37,502 nt of DNA. Source: Nissabacter sp. SGAir0207 (GTDB lineage: Bacteria; Pseudomonadota; Gammaproteobacteria; Enterobacterales; Enterobacteriaceae). The DNA lies in assembly GCF_005491205.1 (NCBI RefSeq), contig NZ_CP028042.1, positions 1 through 37,502 of the forward strand. The letters run 5' to 3'. Numbering within the stretch: position 1 is the stretch's first letter; each line of letters opens with the position of its first letter. The notes under the pieces are model-generated. The model made no database searches. It was not told where the DNA came from and saw only the letters and a list, made by a program, of their open reading frames with translations. The position numbers and the translations under genes are program-made. Below are positions 1 to 8,335 of this stretch, one piece after another.

Positions 1-57
1 GAGGTAAGACTTGTTGCGATCCCGCAACTCCGTCAGGGTTGGCCTGCTAAACGGCAT
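1..57 (-). CDS. Mu gp47-like baseplate protein, N-terminus only
   Basis: This is the first 19 codons of a gene that runs off the left edge. It begins MPFSRPTLTELRDR, the typical opening of Mu gp47 / baseplate J-like wedge proteins. A GGGAG Shine-Dalgarno lies nine bases upstream of the ATG, and the start follows four bases after the gp46-like stop. Position after gp45 and gp46 homologues matches Mu gene order. The family builds the baseplate wedge of contractile tails. Only the N-terminus is visible, so the identification leans on gene order. Confidence 0.75.
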   Translation of the reverse strand, partial: MPFSRPTLTELRDRNKSYL

Positions 58-60
58 GTA

Positions 61-495
61 TTAATTCTCCCAAACCCAAAAATATCTCACCGTCGAGGAG
101 GTGCGGTCGGGTTTCTGATAGGTGATCGCCATGTACAGGCGGCTGGGGTAAACGATTTGCGTGGTAATCGAAACGCTGGCGATAACGCCATCATCAATCA
201 ACCATTGCAGCGCCTCTTTGGCATAGCTGACGGCGCTGTTGGCGACAGTGGTGGAAAGTTTCGAGCGGCGTAACAGCCAGATGCGCGAGCCGATTGGGTA
301 ATCAGCGCCAGCATCTCCCCACCAACCTTTGCGATCGTCACCGTCAAAGTTGTCGTCCTCACGCGCCTGGCGGTCTGTAAACAGACTGATGTAAATGGCT
401 GTCTCCAGATCGTCGCCGGCTGTCAGGCCGCCCGCGTCCTGCTGCCAGTCGCCGCGGCCGGCACCAGCATCCCAGAGGGTTTTAATGTCGCTCAT
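61..495 (-). CDS. Mu gp46-like baseplate protein
   Basis: The 144-residue product matches the Mu gp46 family in length and pattern. It opens with MSDIKTLWDA, has an acidic early half (DDNFDGDDRKGWWGD) followed by PIGSRIWLLRRSK, then an amphipathic helix (EALQWLIDDGV) and a beta-rich end. The family is a small baseplate component next to the spike in Mu-type contractile tails. The start ATG shares one base with the stop of the gp45-like gene, which suggests translational coupling. Nothing unusual is seen. The family assignment is confident, the exact contact partners are inferred from Mu. Confidence 0.85.
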   Translation of the reverse strand: MSDIKTLWDAGAGRGDWQQDAGGLTAGDDLETAIYISLFTDRQAREDDNFDGDDRKGWWGDAGADYPIGSRIWLLRRSKLSTTVANSAVSYAKEALQWLIDDGVIASVSITTQIVYPSRLYMAITYQKPDRTSSTVRYFWVWEN

Positions 496-1091
496 CAGAC
501 CGTTGCCCCCGGTGCTTGCGACGTAACAGAGCCGCCACCCGTCTCTACGCCCTTCACAATGTGCGTGTGGCTGTCGTAGGCGTCACGCAGCTGCTTCACC
601 GTGGCGCTGTTGCTGCCGCTGTTGTCTGTGATATTGCCCGTGGCGATGACATCGCCATTGACCTGTAATTTCGGTGTGTTCATCACTACGCTATCGGTCG
701 CATTAATGGTGACTAGGGTGGCATTCGAGACCGTAACCGGCTGGCCGTTGGCCTCTACCTCGATGCCGGTGGCAGTCAGCTTGATAAACTGAGCGGTCTC
801 GTTATAAACAACGGATTCCCCAGCTTGCAGGCCAGTATGGCGAGATGCTTTGTGGTTGGTGCCAATAATCACCTGGCTGGAACGGTCACCGCCGAGGCTC
901 AGAACCACAACATCGCTGCCGATCGGGGGCGCAGAGGAAAACCCAAATTCGGCCATGCGCGGGGTGCCTCCGCGCACGTCCAACGGGGTGCGGTATTGCA
1001 GGATTTGGATCACGCCGTCGTCATTCATTCCCGTGACGCGACCGATCCCCAACAGCATTTTTAGCTGCCGGTAAAGACGAGGGAAATCCAT
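495..1091 (-). CDS. Mu gp45-like baseplate spike protein
   Basis: A 198-residue protein of the Mu gp45 / P2 gpV type, the central spike that pierces the outer membrane. The N-terminal OB-fold-like part (about 10-90, with GIGRVTG and PPIGSDVVVLSLGGD) is followed by a repetitive beta-helix stretch rich in V, T and N. Near the end is DSHTHI: an HxH motif that in Mu and P2 spikes holds an iron ion at the tip. It overlaps its neighbours by one base on each side, typical of a tightly coupled tail operon. The glycine-rich last 20 residues (GGGSV, QAPGATV) are usual for the family. Confidence 0.88.
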   Translation of the reverse strand: MDFPRLYRQLKMLLGIGRVTGMNDDGVIQILQYRTPLDVRGGTPRMAEFGFSSAPPIGSDVVVLSLGGDRSSQVIIGTNHKASRHTGLQAGESVVYNETAQFIKLTATGIEVEANGQPVTVSNATLVTINATDSVVMNTPKLQVNGDVIATGNITDNSGSNSATVKQLRDAYDSHTHIVKGVETGGGSVTSQAPGATV

Positions 1092-2158
1092 CAGGTAAAT
1101 TCTCTGTAATCGGCGTAGAACTGGTAAGGTTCAACGCTAAATGCGGCGGGCGGCATCAGGACCATTTCGGCTACCGTGCCCTGCTCATCTTTGCAGAACG
1201 TCACCTCTCCCAGCAGCCAGAGTTCGTCATCCAGCCCAAACACGGGCAGCGAAATCGGGATCAGCGTGTTTGGCTCCCATAGCTTCCCAGCGCTGTCGCG
1301 CCAGCTATCCACCGTTACCCGTAGGCGCTTGGCACGCCCATAGCGGCGGTTCATCTCCCAGTCAATGCACTGCTGGGCCTTGTCGCTGGCCAGCATGGTG
1401 CTTTCCACAATCACGGTGCGGTTCCGGTAGCGCATCGCGCCGGCCTCGGGATCCGTCGCGGAGGCCACAGCTACAGACTCATAGCCGGCATCGCCTCCCA
1501 GCTCATTAATGGGGTTCACGCTCATCGACACACCGGTATAGACCGAGAAGCGCTCATCCATACTGCTTTCATAGGCAGCGGCCTGGATATTCTGCCCCTG
1601 CTTCACGCCGCTAGCGGCCTGCTTCGTCCCGACGCGCGTCAGGTAGAGACTGCCATCCGGCAGGTCGTAATACAGAACAGCGGCCCAGCGGGAGATCCGG
1701 TCAATCACTTCCTGTGATGACTCGCCCCAGTTAAGGGTGAACTGTGGAACAACGGTCTTAAACGCCACATCGCTGGAAACAGTGATGCCGTAGGGCTGTG
1801 CCAGCTTTTGTGCGATTTGCAGGGGAGTGACTTCGCTGATGACGTTGTTTTTCCAGTAGGCAGAGCAATCCACCAGATCCGCGCATTTACTGCGTCCTAC
1901 GGCGCGCACCGCATGCCGGGCACGAGAAATCATCGGTGACCAGCGGTCTATGTAGCCGGTCAGAACGGTGTCCTCGCCAATTTTCACCACGCAGGCGCTA
2001 CCCGGTTTAACGATCTGTTTTTCATCACTGCCGGGGTAATAATCCATTAGCCCCAGGTCAAAGTCTGACGGCAGGCATTCAATGCTGCGCGTCACCCGTA
2101 CCGAATCCCAGCCAGATAAGATCTTGCCGTTAATGGTCAGGCTCAGTTCATCAGTCAC
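1091..2158 (-). CDS. Mu gpP (gp44)-like baseplate hub
   Basis: A 355-residue protein matching the Mu P (gp44) family, structurally like T4 gp27, which forms the baseplate hub above the spike. It opens with MTDELSLTINGK and has the SVRVTRSIE and VVKIGEDTVLTGYID strands typical of the hub barrel. An ATGA overlap joins it to the upstream N-like gene. Length and position between the N-like and spike genes agree with Mu. No odd features. Confidence 0.85.
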   Translation of the reverse strand: MTDELSLTINGKILSGWDSVRVTRSIECLPSDFDLGLMDYYPGSDEKQIVKPGSACVVKIGEDTVLTGYIDRWSPMISRARHAVRAVGRSKCADLVDCSAYWKNNVISEVTPLQIAQKLAQPYGITVSSDVAFKTVVPQFTLNWGESSQEVIDRISRWAAVLYYDLPDGSLYLTRVGTKQAASGVKQGQNIQAAAYESSMDERFSVYTGVSMSVNPINELGGDAGYESVAVASATDPEAGAMRYRNRTVIVESTMLASDKAQQCIDWEMNRRYGRAKRLRVTVDSWRDSAGKLWEPNTLIPISLPVFGLDDELWLLGEVTFCKDEQGTVAEMVLMPPAAFSVEPYQFYADYREFT

Positions 2159-3561
2159 GAGGTCAGGGCCTTAAAGCTGGTCGGCATGAATGCCGGGTGA
2201 ATGGGATCGGCCATCTTTACGACGGCTTCGGTACGGCTGGCGTCCTGATAAAGCCGGTTGGCAATCGTCAGGGCCGGCAGAGGCAGGGCAAAGGTGACGG
2301 TCTGGACACGTGCCAAATCGGCGCCGTTATTGCCCAGCGTGGTCACGATATTTTCACGCAGCATCTGCAGCTGGGAATAAAGATCATCGTAAGCATTGTC
2401 CGCGGCCAGAAGCGCGACCGAATCCAGTACATCCACCACGCGGCGCGTCAGATCCATTGCTTCTTCATAGTTCGCGGGGGTGTACTGCGAGGCGGCATAA
2501 GCCATTGCGCTGGCGCTCAATGAGTTCAGGTAGATCCGCGCGGCCAGGGTGATTTGGGTTGCGGCCTTATCGGCGTAAACCGTGCTGTCTTCAAATGCAG
2601 AGAGGGCCTCCAGCAGGCCAATCAGATCCATGCCGCCGGCTGTAAGCCCAAGCAGCTCATCAAATACGGTTTGGATGGCCTTGGCAAAGCCCTCCACACT
2701 GCCCACCTCTCCAATGGCGGCCAGCGCCTTATCAATGGCCGCCTTATTCTGGATGGAGGCCGCCAGCTTGCTAGTGACCAGGCCGTCATAATCACCCGTG
2801 TCTGCGGTATCGTCGTTTGCCGTTGTGGCGCCCGCCGCATTCCCACCCACGCTGCCGGTGTTGTAGCGCCCGTAACGGGTGGTGCCGAACGTGCTTTTAA
2901 GGACGTTAGCCAGGTTGGTCGCCTGGGAAACGGTGTCCGTTACCATGCCGACCCAAAAGGCCGCGGTGCTTTTCAGGGTGGTGATGGCCGAGGAGAGCGC
3001 GCGTAGATCGCCTTTCACCTCCGCGATAAATTTTGCCGCCGTGGTGGTAATGGTGGACAGCCACGACGTCTTGACGGTGCTCGCCGCATCAGCAGAACTG
3101 GTGATCGCGAATACTTTCAGCCCGGATTCAACCGCATTCAGGGTAAACCGGAATATGCGCCCCTCCTCGAGGCTCTCGCTGATGGTCAGGCCGCCTTCAG
3201 GGATGCTTACCGTCAGCTCGCCCAGCGTGGGATGTACCAGCGTGCCGGCCCCGGCAGTCTCGGCGGCGGCAATCAGTGAATTGCGCTGGGTCATCACATC
3301 TGGGGCGGTATAAACCAGGCTGCTCTGAATGATGAAGCCGGTGATCGTAAACCGGCGGGTGCTTCGGCCCATGTCCTCTACCCACACCGAGTCACGATAA
3401 GGGTATTCATGCACCGCCAGGCGGCGGCCAAACTTGGCGTCACCCTTTTCGACGGCGAACGGGACGCCCCGGAATGACGCAGCATGCAGGTTACTCTGCC
3501 AGTCCCACGTATCGCCAGACGTGCCCAGCAAACCTGAAATGGCGTCGTGAACAATGGTCAT
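2155..3561 (-). CDS. Mu gpN (gp43)-like distal tail / DNA circularisation family protein
   Basis: A 468-residue protein with the DNA_circ_N type N-terminus seen in Mu N: WQSNLHAASFRGVPF at about 20-34, then RRLAVHEYPYRD and the FTITGFII strand. The middle (about 150-300) is helical and rich in A, T and S. Despite its historical name the family is a structural protein joining tube and baseplate. The ATG has a GGAG element eight bases upstream. A terminator hairpin separates it from the tape measure gene, so its expression probably needs readthrough by antiterminated polymerase. Confidence 0.83.
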   Translation of the reverse strand: MTIVHDAISGLLGTSGDTWDWQSNLHAASFRGVPFAVEKGDAKFGRRLAVHEYPYRDSVWVEDMGRSTRRFTITGFIIQSSLVYTAPDVMTQRNSLIAAAETAGAGTLVHPTLGELTVSIPEGGLTISESLEEGRIFRFTLNAVESGLKVFAITSSADAASTVKTSWLSTITTTAAKFIAEVKGDLRALSSAITTLKSTAAFWVGMVTDTVSQATNLANVLKSTFGTTRYGRYNTGSVGGNAAGATTANDDTADTGDYDGLVTSKLAASIQNKAAIDKALAAIGEVGSVEGFAKAIQTVFDELLGLTAGGMDLIGLLEALSAFEDSTVYADKAATQITLAARIYLNSLSASAMAYAASQYTPANYEEAMDLTRRVVDVLDSVALLAADNAYDDLYSQLQMLRENIVTTLGNNGADLARVQTVTFALPLPALTIANRLYQDASRTEAVVKMADPIHPAFMPTSFKALTS

Positions 3562-3578
3562 TAGGGTACTCCAGACAC

Positions 3579-3602
3579 AAAAAACCCGGCGCTGGGGCCG
3601 GG
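3579..3602 (-). terminator. Rho-independent terminator inside the tail operon
   Basis: On the minus strand CCCGGC, a six-base loop and GCCGGG are followed directly by six T. It sits in the 61-base gap between the tape measure and N-like genes, although both belong to one late transcript. It would block ordinary transcription and be passed by Q-modified polymerase. Confidence 0.75.
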
Positions 3603-3622
3603 TGGTGCGTGCTTAAGGGTTA

Positions 3623-5536
3623 TCAGGGGAACTGCATGGCCGTTGCGACTTTTGAGCCGCGGCCGGTAAATGTCTGCTGCTGGCCGGTTTGAGGATTGAC
3701 CAGCGTTAGCTCGATTTTCATGCCAGTTTCTTTCATCGCGGCCTCAAAGGCGCGCTGTAGTGCTACCGGGTCACCATTTCCTGGTGCCTGGGGCTGCTGC
3801 CCCGGCTGTGCCGGTGCCGCCGCGGTGGTTAGCAATGGCGGGGTAACCAGCGGAGCGGGCTGTGATTCAGGCGGGATCAACGGCGCTGGCGCGGGTACAC
3901 CTGTCGGAACGCCACCGTTCCGCTGCTGCAGAATAGATTCGATCTGCACGGCGTTGAACGGGTTATTCCCTTCTTGGTTGAACAAGGCGGCCAACACGCG
4001 CGAACGCATCCCCACGTCATCAAGGTTAAGCTGGGCGTGTGGGTCAATATTCAGCTCGTGGCTGGCGGCCTGAACCATGCGAGAGGTGTTGTTGCCATCC
4101 GTGCGCGGTGAGGCTTTATTGATGATTTCGTTCAATGTGCGCAGTGGGTGATCGACGTTACGCGATTCCCCAGTGTAATAAAGCATCAACTGGCGGTCCG
4201 CATTCTCAACGCCGGCCTGTGGCGTGGCAAAGCGCGCGAAATTATCACCTGCCCCCGGCATGGCGCCAGCCTGCCCGGCGTAGCGTAGGTTCCAAGGATT
4301 ATTGTTCACAACCGAAAGCGCGGTCGGATCCACCTTTGCGCTACCCGGTAAGGGCGCGGCGGCTGTTGTGGCAGCTTGCGTGTCTGCCAACAGCTGATTC
4401 GCCTGATCTCTTAGCCCGTAGTAAAGCCGGTATTTCGCCTCGTCCTGCTTCGGCAGAAAGCCCCATTTCAGCCGATTTCTTTGAAACGGCGTTAGCGTGG
4501 CCTGAAACGCTTTGTCATGCTGTGCCCGGCGCATCATGTCAGCTTCGCTGCCAACGTTGAAGCCCAGCGCATGACTGGCGCTAATCGGGTTCAGTCCGTG
4601 TTCCAGAATGTCAGTGAATCCCCTAATGCCAGACGTTACTGTGCCATTGGAAAGAAGTTTGCCCTGAATTCGCTGCTCAATTCGTTGCTTGAAGCCATCC
4701 CAGGCTGCACCTGCCTCCGTGGTGGCCCGGTTAAAATCAACCAGCTGCTGGGTGACTTTCGGGTCAACGGTCAGGCCAACAGCATCAGACTTTGCGAGTA
4801 GCTGCTTATAACGGGCGCCCTCGCGCAGCAGCTGCAGCTGGGCATCATTCAGTCCCAGCCCATCAGCGAGAGTTTTTTGCCGGTTGGCTGAAAGAGTCGG
4901 GAAGATCTCAGCCAGCCGCTCCATTGTTTTGGCCACGTCTGCGGTGCCATCCGCCGCTTTGACGATCGGCGCATGGATCATGTTCATCGCGGCCACTACG
5001 GCGCTATTACGCCCCTGTAACCCATCATTGAAGGTCTTATACAGCCCCTCAATGCTCTGCTTAGCCGACGCGCTGTCGGTGCCAAGCAGGCGCATGGCAC
5101 CACTCATGCGAGAAAATGTTTCCACACTCAGGCCGGCATTCTGGGCGGCAGTCTGCAAGGCATAAGCATCATCAGAAGCCTCGCTCATCTCAGAACCCAG
5201 GGAGGAGACACTCTTGCCAGCCAGGTAAGCCGCGCCGCCGGCCAGCCCTAACTTCCCGGCCAGCCCTCCCAACTTCCCAGCATGCCCGGTGAAGGTACGC
5301 AGCGGGGGCACCATGTCGCCAATAAACTGGACGTTCTGTCTGGCAAATCGCCCCAGCTGATCAAACGCCTGATTTACCCCAGACAGGCCGTCATGGGTTT
5401 CCTGGCCGCCCAGTTTAAGGCGATCGGTGGTCTGCTCCAGGCCGGGCTGCAGGTTACGTACCTGCTCATCGATATTTTTTAGCGCCTCAGAAACCTGATC
5501 GTCAGCGCGGATCTCGAAATCAAACCTATTGGCCAT
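3623..5536 (-). CDS. Tail tape measure protein with an embedded lysozyme-like domain
   Basis: A 637-residue tape measure protein, identified by position directly after the frameshifted chaperone and by an alpha-helical N-terminal half with a Gly/Ala-rich membrane-like stretch (LGGLAGKLGLAGGAAYLAG, about 88-106). Length sets tail length in this family. Residues about 409-535 look like a glucosaminidase/lysozyme-type domain: NNNPWNLRYAG, then FARFATPQAGVENADRQL and an LNEIINKASP block. This pattern occurs in virion murein hydrolases. The C-terminus after residue 540 is a Pro/Gln-rich linker and a short beta-rich tail. The start overlaps the end of the frameshifted chaperone reading frame. Confidence 0.85.
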   Translation of the reverse strand: MANRFDFEIRADDQVSEALKNIDEQVRNLQPGLEQTTDRLKLGGQETHDGLSGVNQAFDQLGRFARQNVQFIGDMVPPLRTFTGHAGKLGGLAGKLGLAGGAAYLAGKSVSSLGSEMSEASDDAYALQTAAQNAGLSVETFSRMSGAMRLLGTDSASAKQSIEGLYKTFNDGLQGRNSAVVAAMNMIHAPIVKAADGTADVAKTMERLAEIFPTLSANRQKTLADGLGLNDAQLQLLREGARYKQLLAKSDAVGLTVDPKVTQQLVDFNRATTEAGAAWDGFKQRIEQRIQGKLLSNGTVTSGIRGFTDILEHGLNPISASHALGFNVGSEADMMRRAQHDKAFQATLTPFQRNRLKWGFLPKQDEAKYRLYYGLRDQANQLLADTQAATTAAAPLPGSAKVDPTALSVVNNNPWNLRYAGQAGAMPGAGDNFARFATPQAGVENADRQLMLYYTGESRNVDHPLRTLNEIINKASPRTDGNNTSRMVQAASHELNIDPHAQLNLDDVGMRSRVLAALFNQEGNNPFNAVQIESILQQRNGGVPTGVPAPAPLIPPESQPAPLVTPPLLTTAAAPAQPGQQPQAPGNGDPVALQRAFEAAMKETGMKIELTLVNPQTGQQQTFTGRGSKVATAMQFP

Positions 5537-5702
5537 GAGCGGCAGCTACCTTCAATTTGTTGATGCGGTGGGCTTGTCGCTCCCAGAAGGTCAGCTTACT
5601 CCACGTCAGGGATTCTGCGTCATGCGGCCCCCAGGTGTAATAAACGGTAACTTCGGCTAGCTTGTCTTCCCAAGTGTTTTTACTGGGAAGAAGTCCAAAA
5701 AA
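5526..5702 (-). CDS. -1 frameshift extension of the tail chaperone
   Basis: After slippage at 5696-5702 the -1 frame is open for 58 codons and ends at 5526, eleven bases inside the tape measure gene. The extension reads like a real protein: KLAEVTVYYTWGPHD, then LTWSKLTFWERQAHRINKLK. The fusion would be about 223 residues. The arrangement parallels P2 E/E' and lambda G/GT, where the extended form recruits the tape measure. It has no start codon or ribosome site of its own, which supports expression only by frameshifting. Confidence 0.78.
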   Translation of the reverse strand, partial: FFGLLPSKNTWEDKLAEVTVYYTWGPHDAESLTWSKLTFWERQAHRINKLKVAAAHGQ

Positions 5703-6196
5703 GCCCGGAGGTACTCTTCTGCTTCGCGGTATTTGGTGTACGGCATTTTTTGCAAAGCTAGCCTGTTGACCCCAGAAAGCTCGGCTATTAGTCCCAGCAT
5801 AGCGGCGTTAGCATTGCCCTTTTCCGCTTCGTCATAGTAGCGGTTGAACTGGTTGAAGGTTGGCTCACTCAGCGTGACACGATCCCAGGCTTCATCGCCA
5901 TTTATGCTGGTGATCATCTTCTCCAGGTGAATCACATGCTGGGACGCTGTTTCTACCTTGGGAGCGCAATTGATGAACTCCAGTAGATACATCTGCCCGT
6001 GGCGCAGCACGGTCAGGGGCAGGCCGCCCAGCTTTTCTTCTGACGCGCCGGTGATTTTTTCAATCAGCTGGCCAATAGCCCGGTGCGCATGGCTCTTTTT
6101 AACCTCAGCATAAAAAGCTTCCACTTCATGAAATAGTGGCTCACGCAGGGGAAATGGCCCTTGCGGGCCGAAGTGTTGCTCAAAAATATCGTTCAT
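5657..6196 (-). CDS. Tail assembly chaperone, short form (Mu gp41-like)
   Basis: A 179-residue product encoded between tube and tape measure genes, the usual place of the tail assembly chaperone. It is helical and acidic, with no enzymatic motif. Chaperones of this kind bind the tape measure during tail assembly and are dropped from the finished tail. About 14 codons before its stop there is a T_TTT_TTG slippery heptamer, and the -1 frame stays open up to the tape measure start, so a longer second product is expected. The ATG overlaps the stop region of the tube gene. Confidence 0.8.
   Translation of the reverse strand: MNDIFEQHFGPQGPFPLREPLFHEVEAFYAEVKKSHAHRAIGQLIEKITGASEEKLGGLPLTVLRHGQMYLLEFINCAPKVETASQHVIHLEKMITSINGDEAWDRVTLSEPTFNQFNRYYDEAEKGNANAAMLGLIAELSGVNRLALQKMPYTKYREAEEYLRAFLDFFPVKTLGKTS
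5696..5702 (-). other. Programmed -1 frameshift heptamer T_TTT_TTG
   Basis: On the minus strand the chaperone codons GCT TTT TTG form the canonical X_XXY_YYZ slippery site, the same type used by P2 E'. Slippage joins the 0 frame to the open -1 frame that ends within the tape measure start. Confidence 0.8.
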
Positions 6197-6564
6197 CAGC
6201 TTTCCGTTACCTCTACCCCTTCCCAGCGAACATCAAAGACCGCATCTTCACTGTCCACTTCCTGGGCTTCAACGGTCCACAGGCCACTGCCGATGATGGT
6301 TTTGCCGTTGGCCAACTCGGCCACCACACTCACGTTGGTCTGACCATTGAAATCTGCGACCGTGGTTCCACCACTGTCACGCACCTGGCATGCGATAAAG
6401 CCCGCCTGGGGCTTTTCTTTGTAGCCATGCACACCGTCCATCCCAGTCAGCGTTTCGCGCTTGACCGTCGACGGGCTGTATTTGAAATTGCCAGCGACCA
6501 TGATGGTCAGGCCATCCACGGTCACTTTGGCCGTACCGGCCAGGCGGTTGGTGGTATCTGCCAT
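6196..6564 (-). CDS. Mu gpM (gp40)-like tail tube protein
   Basis: A 122-residue tail tube protein. The opening MADTTNRLAGTAKVTVDG and the following KYSPSTVKRETLTGMDGVHGYKE segment fit the Mu M tail tube family, as do the C-terminal strands (SEDAVFDVRWEGVEV). It forms the inner tube inside the contractile sheath and lies directly after the sheath gene, as in Mu. Ten bases separate it from the sheath stop and it overlaps the chaperone start. Confidence 0.87.
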   Translation of the reverse strand: MADTTNRLAGTAKVTVDGLTIMVAGNFKYSPSTVKRETLTGMDGVHGYKEKPQAGFIACQVRDSGGTTVADFNGQTNVSVVAELANGKTIIGSGLWTVEAQEVDSEDAVFDVRWEGVEVTES

Positions 6565-6573
6565 TTTTTATCC

Positions 6574-8067
6574 TTATGCACTCGCCTGGAGGCGGAATTG
6601 GTTAAGCAGCGCAAAGACACGCAGCTGGTTGATCAGGACGCCCGTCCACAGCACATCGATGCGGTTAGGATTGCTGCTGTTTTTCTCGACCAGCAGGCCG
6701 GCGGCAAACCCTTTCGCGTCCTGCACGTAGCCGCGGTACTCCAGCGTTTTGTACTGAGCGATAAGCTCGGCCCGGATGGTGCTGGGGGTAACGATGGCGG
6801 AGCCGGCCGCAAACCGGGTGCCGTCGGCGGCCAGCTTCATGCGGGCAAATTTCGAGTTAATGACGGACCGCAGGAAACGCGTCACATACATGAGCAGGAA
6901 CATGGTTTCGACCTCCAGATAGGAGTCGTCCGCATCGCCATAACTGTTGGTCTGGTACGTGGTGATCACGTTCTCCAATACAACCGTGCCATCGTCCTGC
7001 ACAGTGGTGGTCGAGATGCCGCTATACAGCAGGTTGTTCCGCTCAGTCAGGCTGAAACGTGAGGACAACGGCGGGGCCAGCACGCCCGCCACGGTCAGCG
7101 TCTGGAGCGGGCGCCCAGGGTCGTTACGCAGGCTGACCGCTGCCGCGCCATAACAGGCGGCAGCCCAGACCCACGGCGGGCTGGGTGAGTCGTAAACGCC
7201 CACAATGGATTCATGCTGGTTGTTTCGCGCCTCGCCCGCCGCGGTCAGTTCACCATAGGTGGCAGCAATGACCCCCAGCGAGTGGCCATACAGCTGGGAG
7301 GCATAGCTCCAGCGCCCTGTGCTGTCGGAAAGAAATGATTTCAGGGCATTCAGCGACGTGGTGTCAGTGTAGGGGTTAACGATGAAATCAAATGCCTTGT
7401 CGCCAAGGTTGGCCAGTCCCTCATCCAGTGACGGGGTGCCGCTGCCGTTCGCCATCGCGGTAATGGTCAACGTCAGTCCCGCCGGGGTGGATTCGCCGCC
7501 AGCCGTGCCCAGGTAGTTCAGGCGCATATCAATGTTATTGCCATGCGCGCCTTTGTTTTTGGCTGTGACCGTGATAACCCCTGCCGCGGCGGAGGCAGTG
7601 ACGGGCAAGGCGGTTTCGGCATTGATCGCGGTAGCCAGCGCGCTGGCGATAGAGGTGGTGGTGTCCGCGGTGGTCACTGCGATCTGGACACGCGTCCCGG
7701 CAACGTAGAGCGACAGAGTGCCGCTGGTCGTTGCAACCGAGGTGATCTGGATAGTCCCGCTGGCCGCCACGGTCGCGGCTCCGTCAGCAATGGGCAGCAG
7801 GTAAATTTTGCCAGCGCTGTCGTTCTTCTGATAGGCCAGCATCATGGCATGTGCCATCGATCCGTACCCACACAGTCCCCCGACGGTTGAGGGAGAAGAG
7901 ACCAGGAACGGCACGTTGGGTTCACTCAGAACCGCGCTATCCAGCTGCTGGGCAATGATCAGCGTTACTTGGGAAGCCGTGGCGCTGTTGGCTTGGGAGT
8001 TGTCCATCTCGGTGTAAAACAGCGGGACGCGCAGGTTTCCTGGAACGGTAGAGAATGCGATGGTCAT
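6574..8067 (-). CDS. Mu gpL (gp39)-like contractile tail sheath
   Basis: A 497-residue sheath protein. It starts MTIAFSTVPGNLRVPLFYTE, the common start of Mu-type sheaths, and contains FIVNPYTDTTSLNALKSFL (about 245), GVYDSPSPPWVWAAACYGA (about 292) and a C-terminal domain with FLLMYVTRFLRSVINSKF and YRGYVQDAKGFAAGLLVEKN. The sheath contracts to drive the tube through the envelope. Its presence makes this phage a myovirus, unlike N15, which has a lambda-like flexible tail. It overlaps the small upstream gene by one base. Confidence 0.92.
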   Translation of the reverse strand: MTIAFSTVPGNLRVPLFYTEMDNSQANSATASQVTLIIAQQLDSAVLSEPNVPFLVSSPSTVGGLCGYGSMAHAMMLAYQKNDSAGKIYLLPIADGAATVAASGTIQITSVATTSGTLSLYVAGTRVQIAVTTADTTTSIASALATAINAETALPVTASAAAGVITVTAKNKGAHGNNIDMRLNYLGTAGGESTPAGLTLTITAMANGSGTPSLDEGLANLGDKAFDFIVNPYTDTTSLNALKSFLSDSTGRWSYASQLYGHSLGVIAATYGELTAAGEARNNQHESIVGVYDSPSPPWVWAAACYGAAAVSLRNDPGRPLQTLTVAGVLAPPLSSRFSLTERNNLLYSGISTTTVQDDGTVVLENVITTYQTNSYGDADDSYLEVETMFLLMYVTRFLRSVINSKFARMKLAADGTRFAAGSAIVTPSTIRAELIAQYKTLEYRGYVQDAKGFAAGLLVEKNSSNPNRIDVLWTGVLINQLRVFALLNQFRLQASA

Positions 8068-8324
8068 TAGCTGGTCGCCTCCGTGCTGGTGGTGGTGTTC
8101 TCTGTGGTGGTCGTGGCGCTATCCGTGGTCACGGTGGCCGGGATGATGTAGTCATTCATCGGGGTGCCGGTATCAATCGCGTCAAGCGTGACTTCCACCA
8201 CATCGCCGTCACGTAGCCGGCGGCGCCAGAACATGTCCATAACCACTTCGGCGCCTTCTTCGGGCAAAAGCGTGCCTTTTACCGGGTCACGCACTGCGCG
8301 CCCGGCGGCGGGTTTTAATTTCAT
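8067..8324 (-). CDS. DUF2635 (Mu gp38-like) small protein
   Basis: An 85-residue protein with the DUF2635 signature: MKLKPAAGRAVRDP, then LLPEEGAEV and WRRRLRDGDVVEV. Such proteins lie directly upstream of the sheath gene in Mu-like tails. Their role is unknown but presumed structural or in assembly. The C-terminal 25 residues are almost only T, S and E, a low-complexity tail beyond the usual domain of about 60 residues. Confidence 0.82.
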   Translation of the reverse strand: MKLKPAAGRAVRDPVKGTLLPEEGAEVVMDMFWRRRLRDGDVVEVTLDAIDTGTPMNDYIIPATVTTDSATTTTENTTTSTEATS

Positions 8325-8335
8325 TGGGGATCTCG

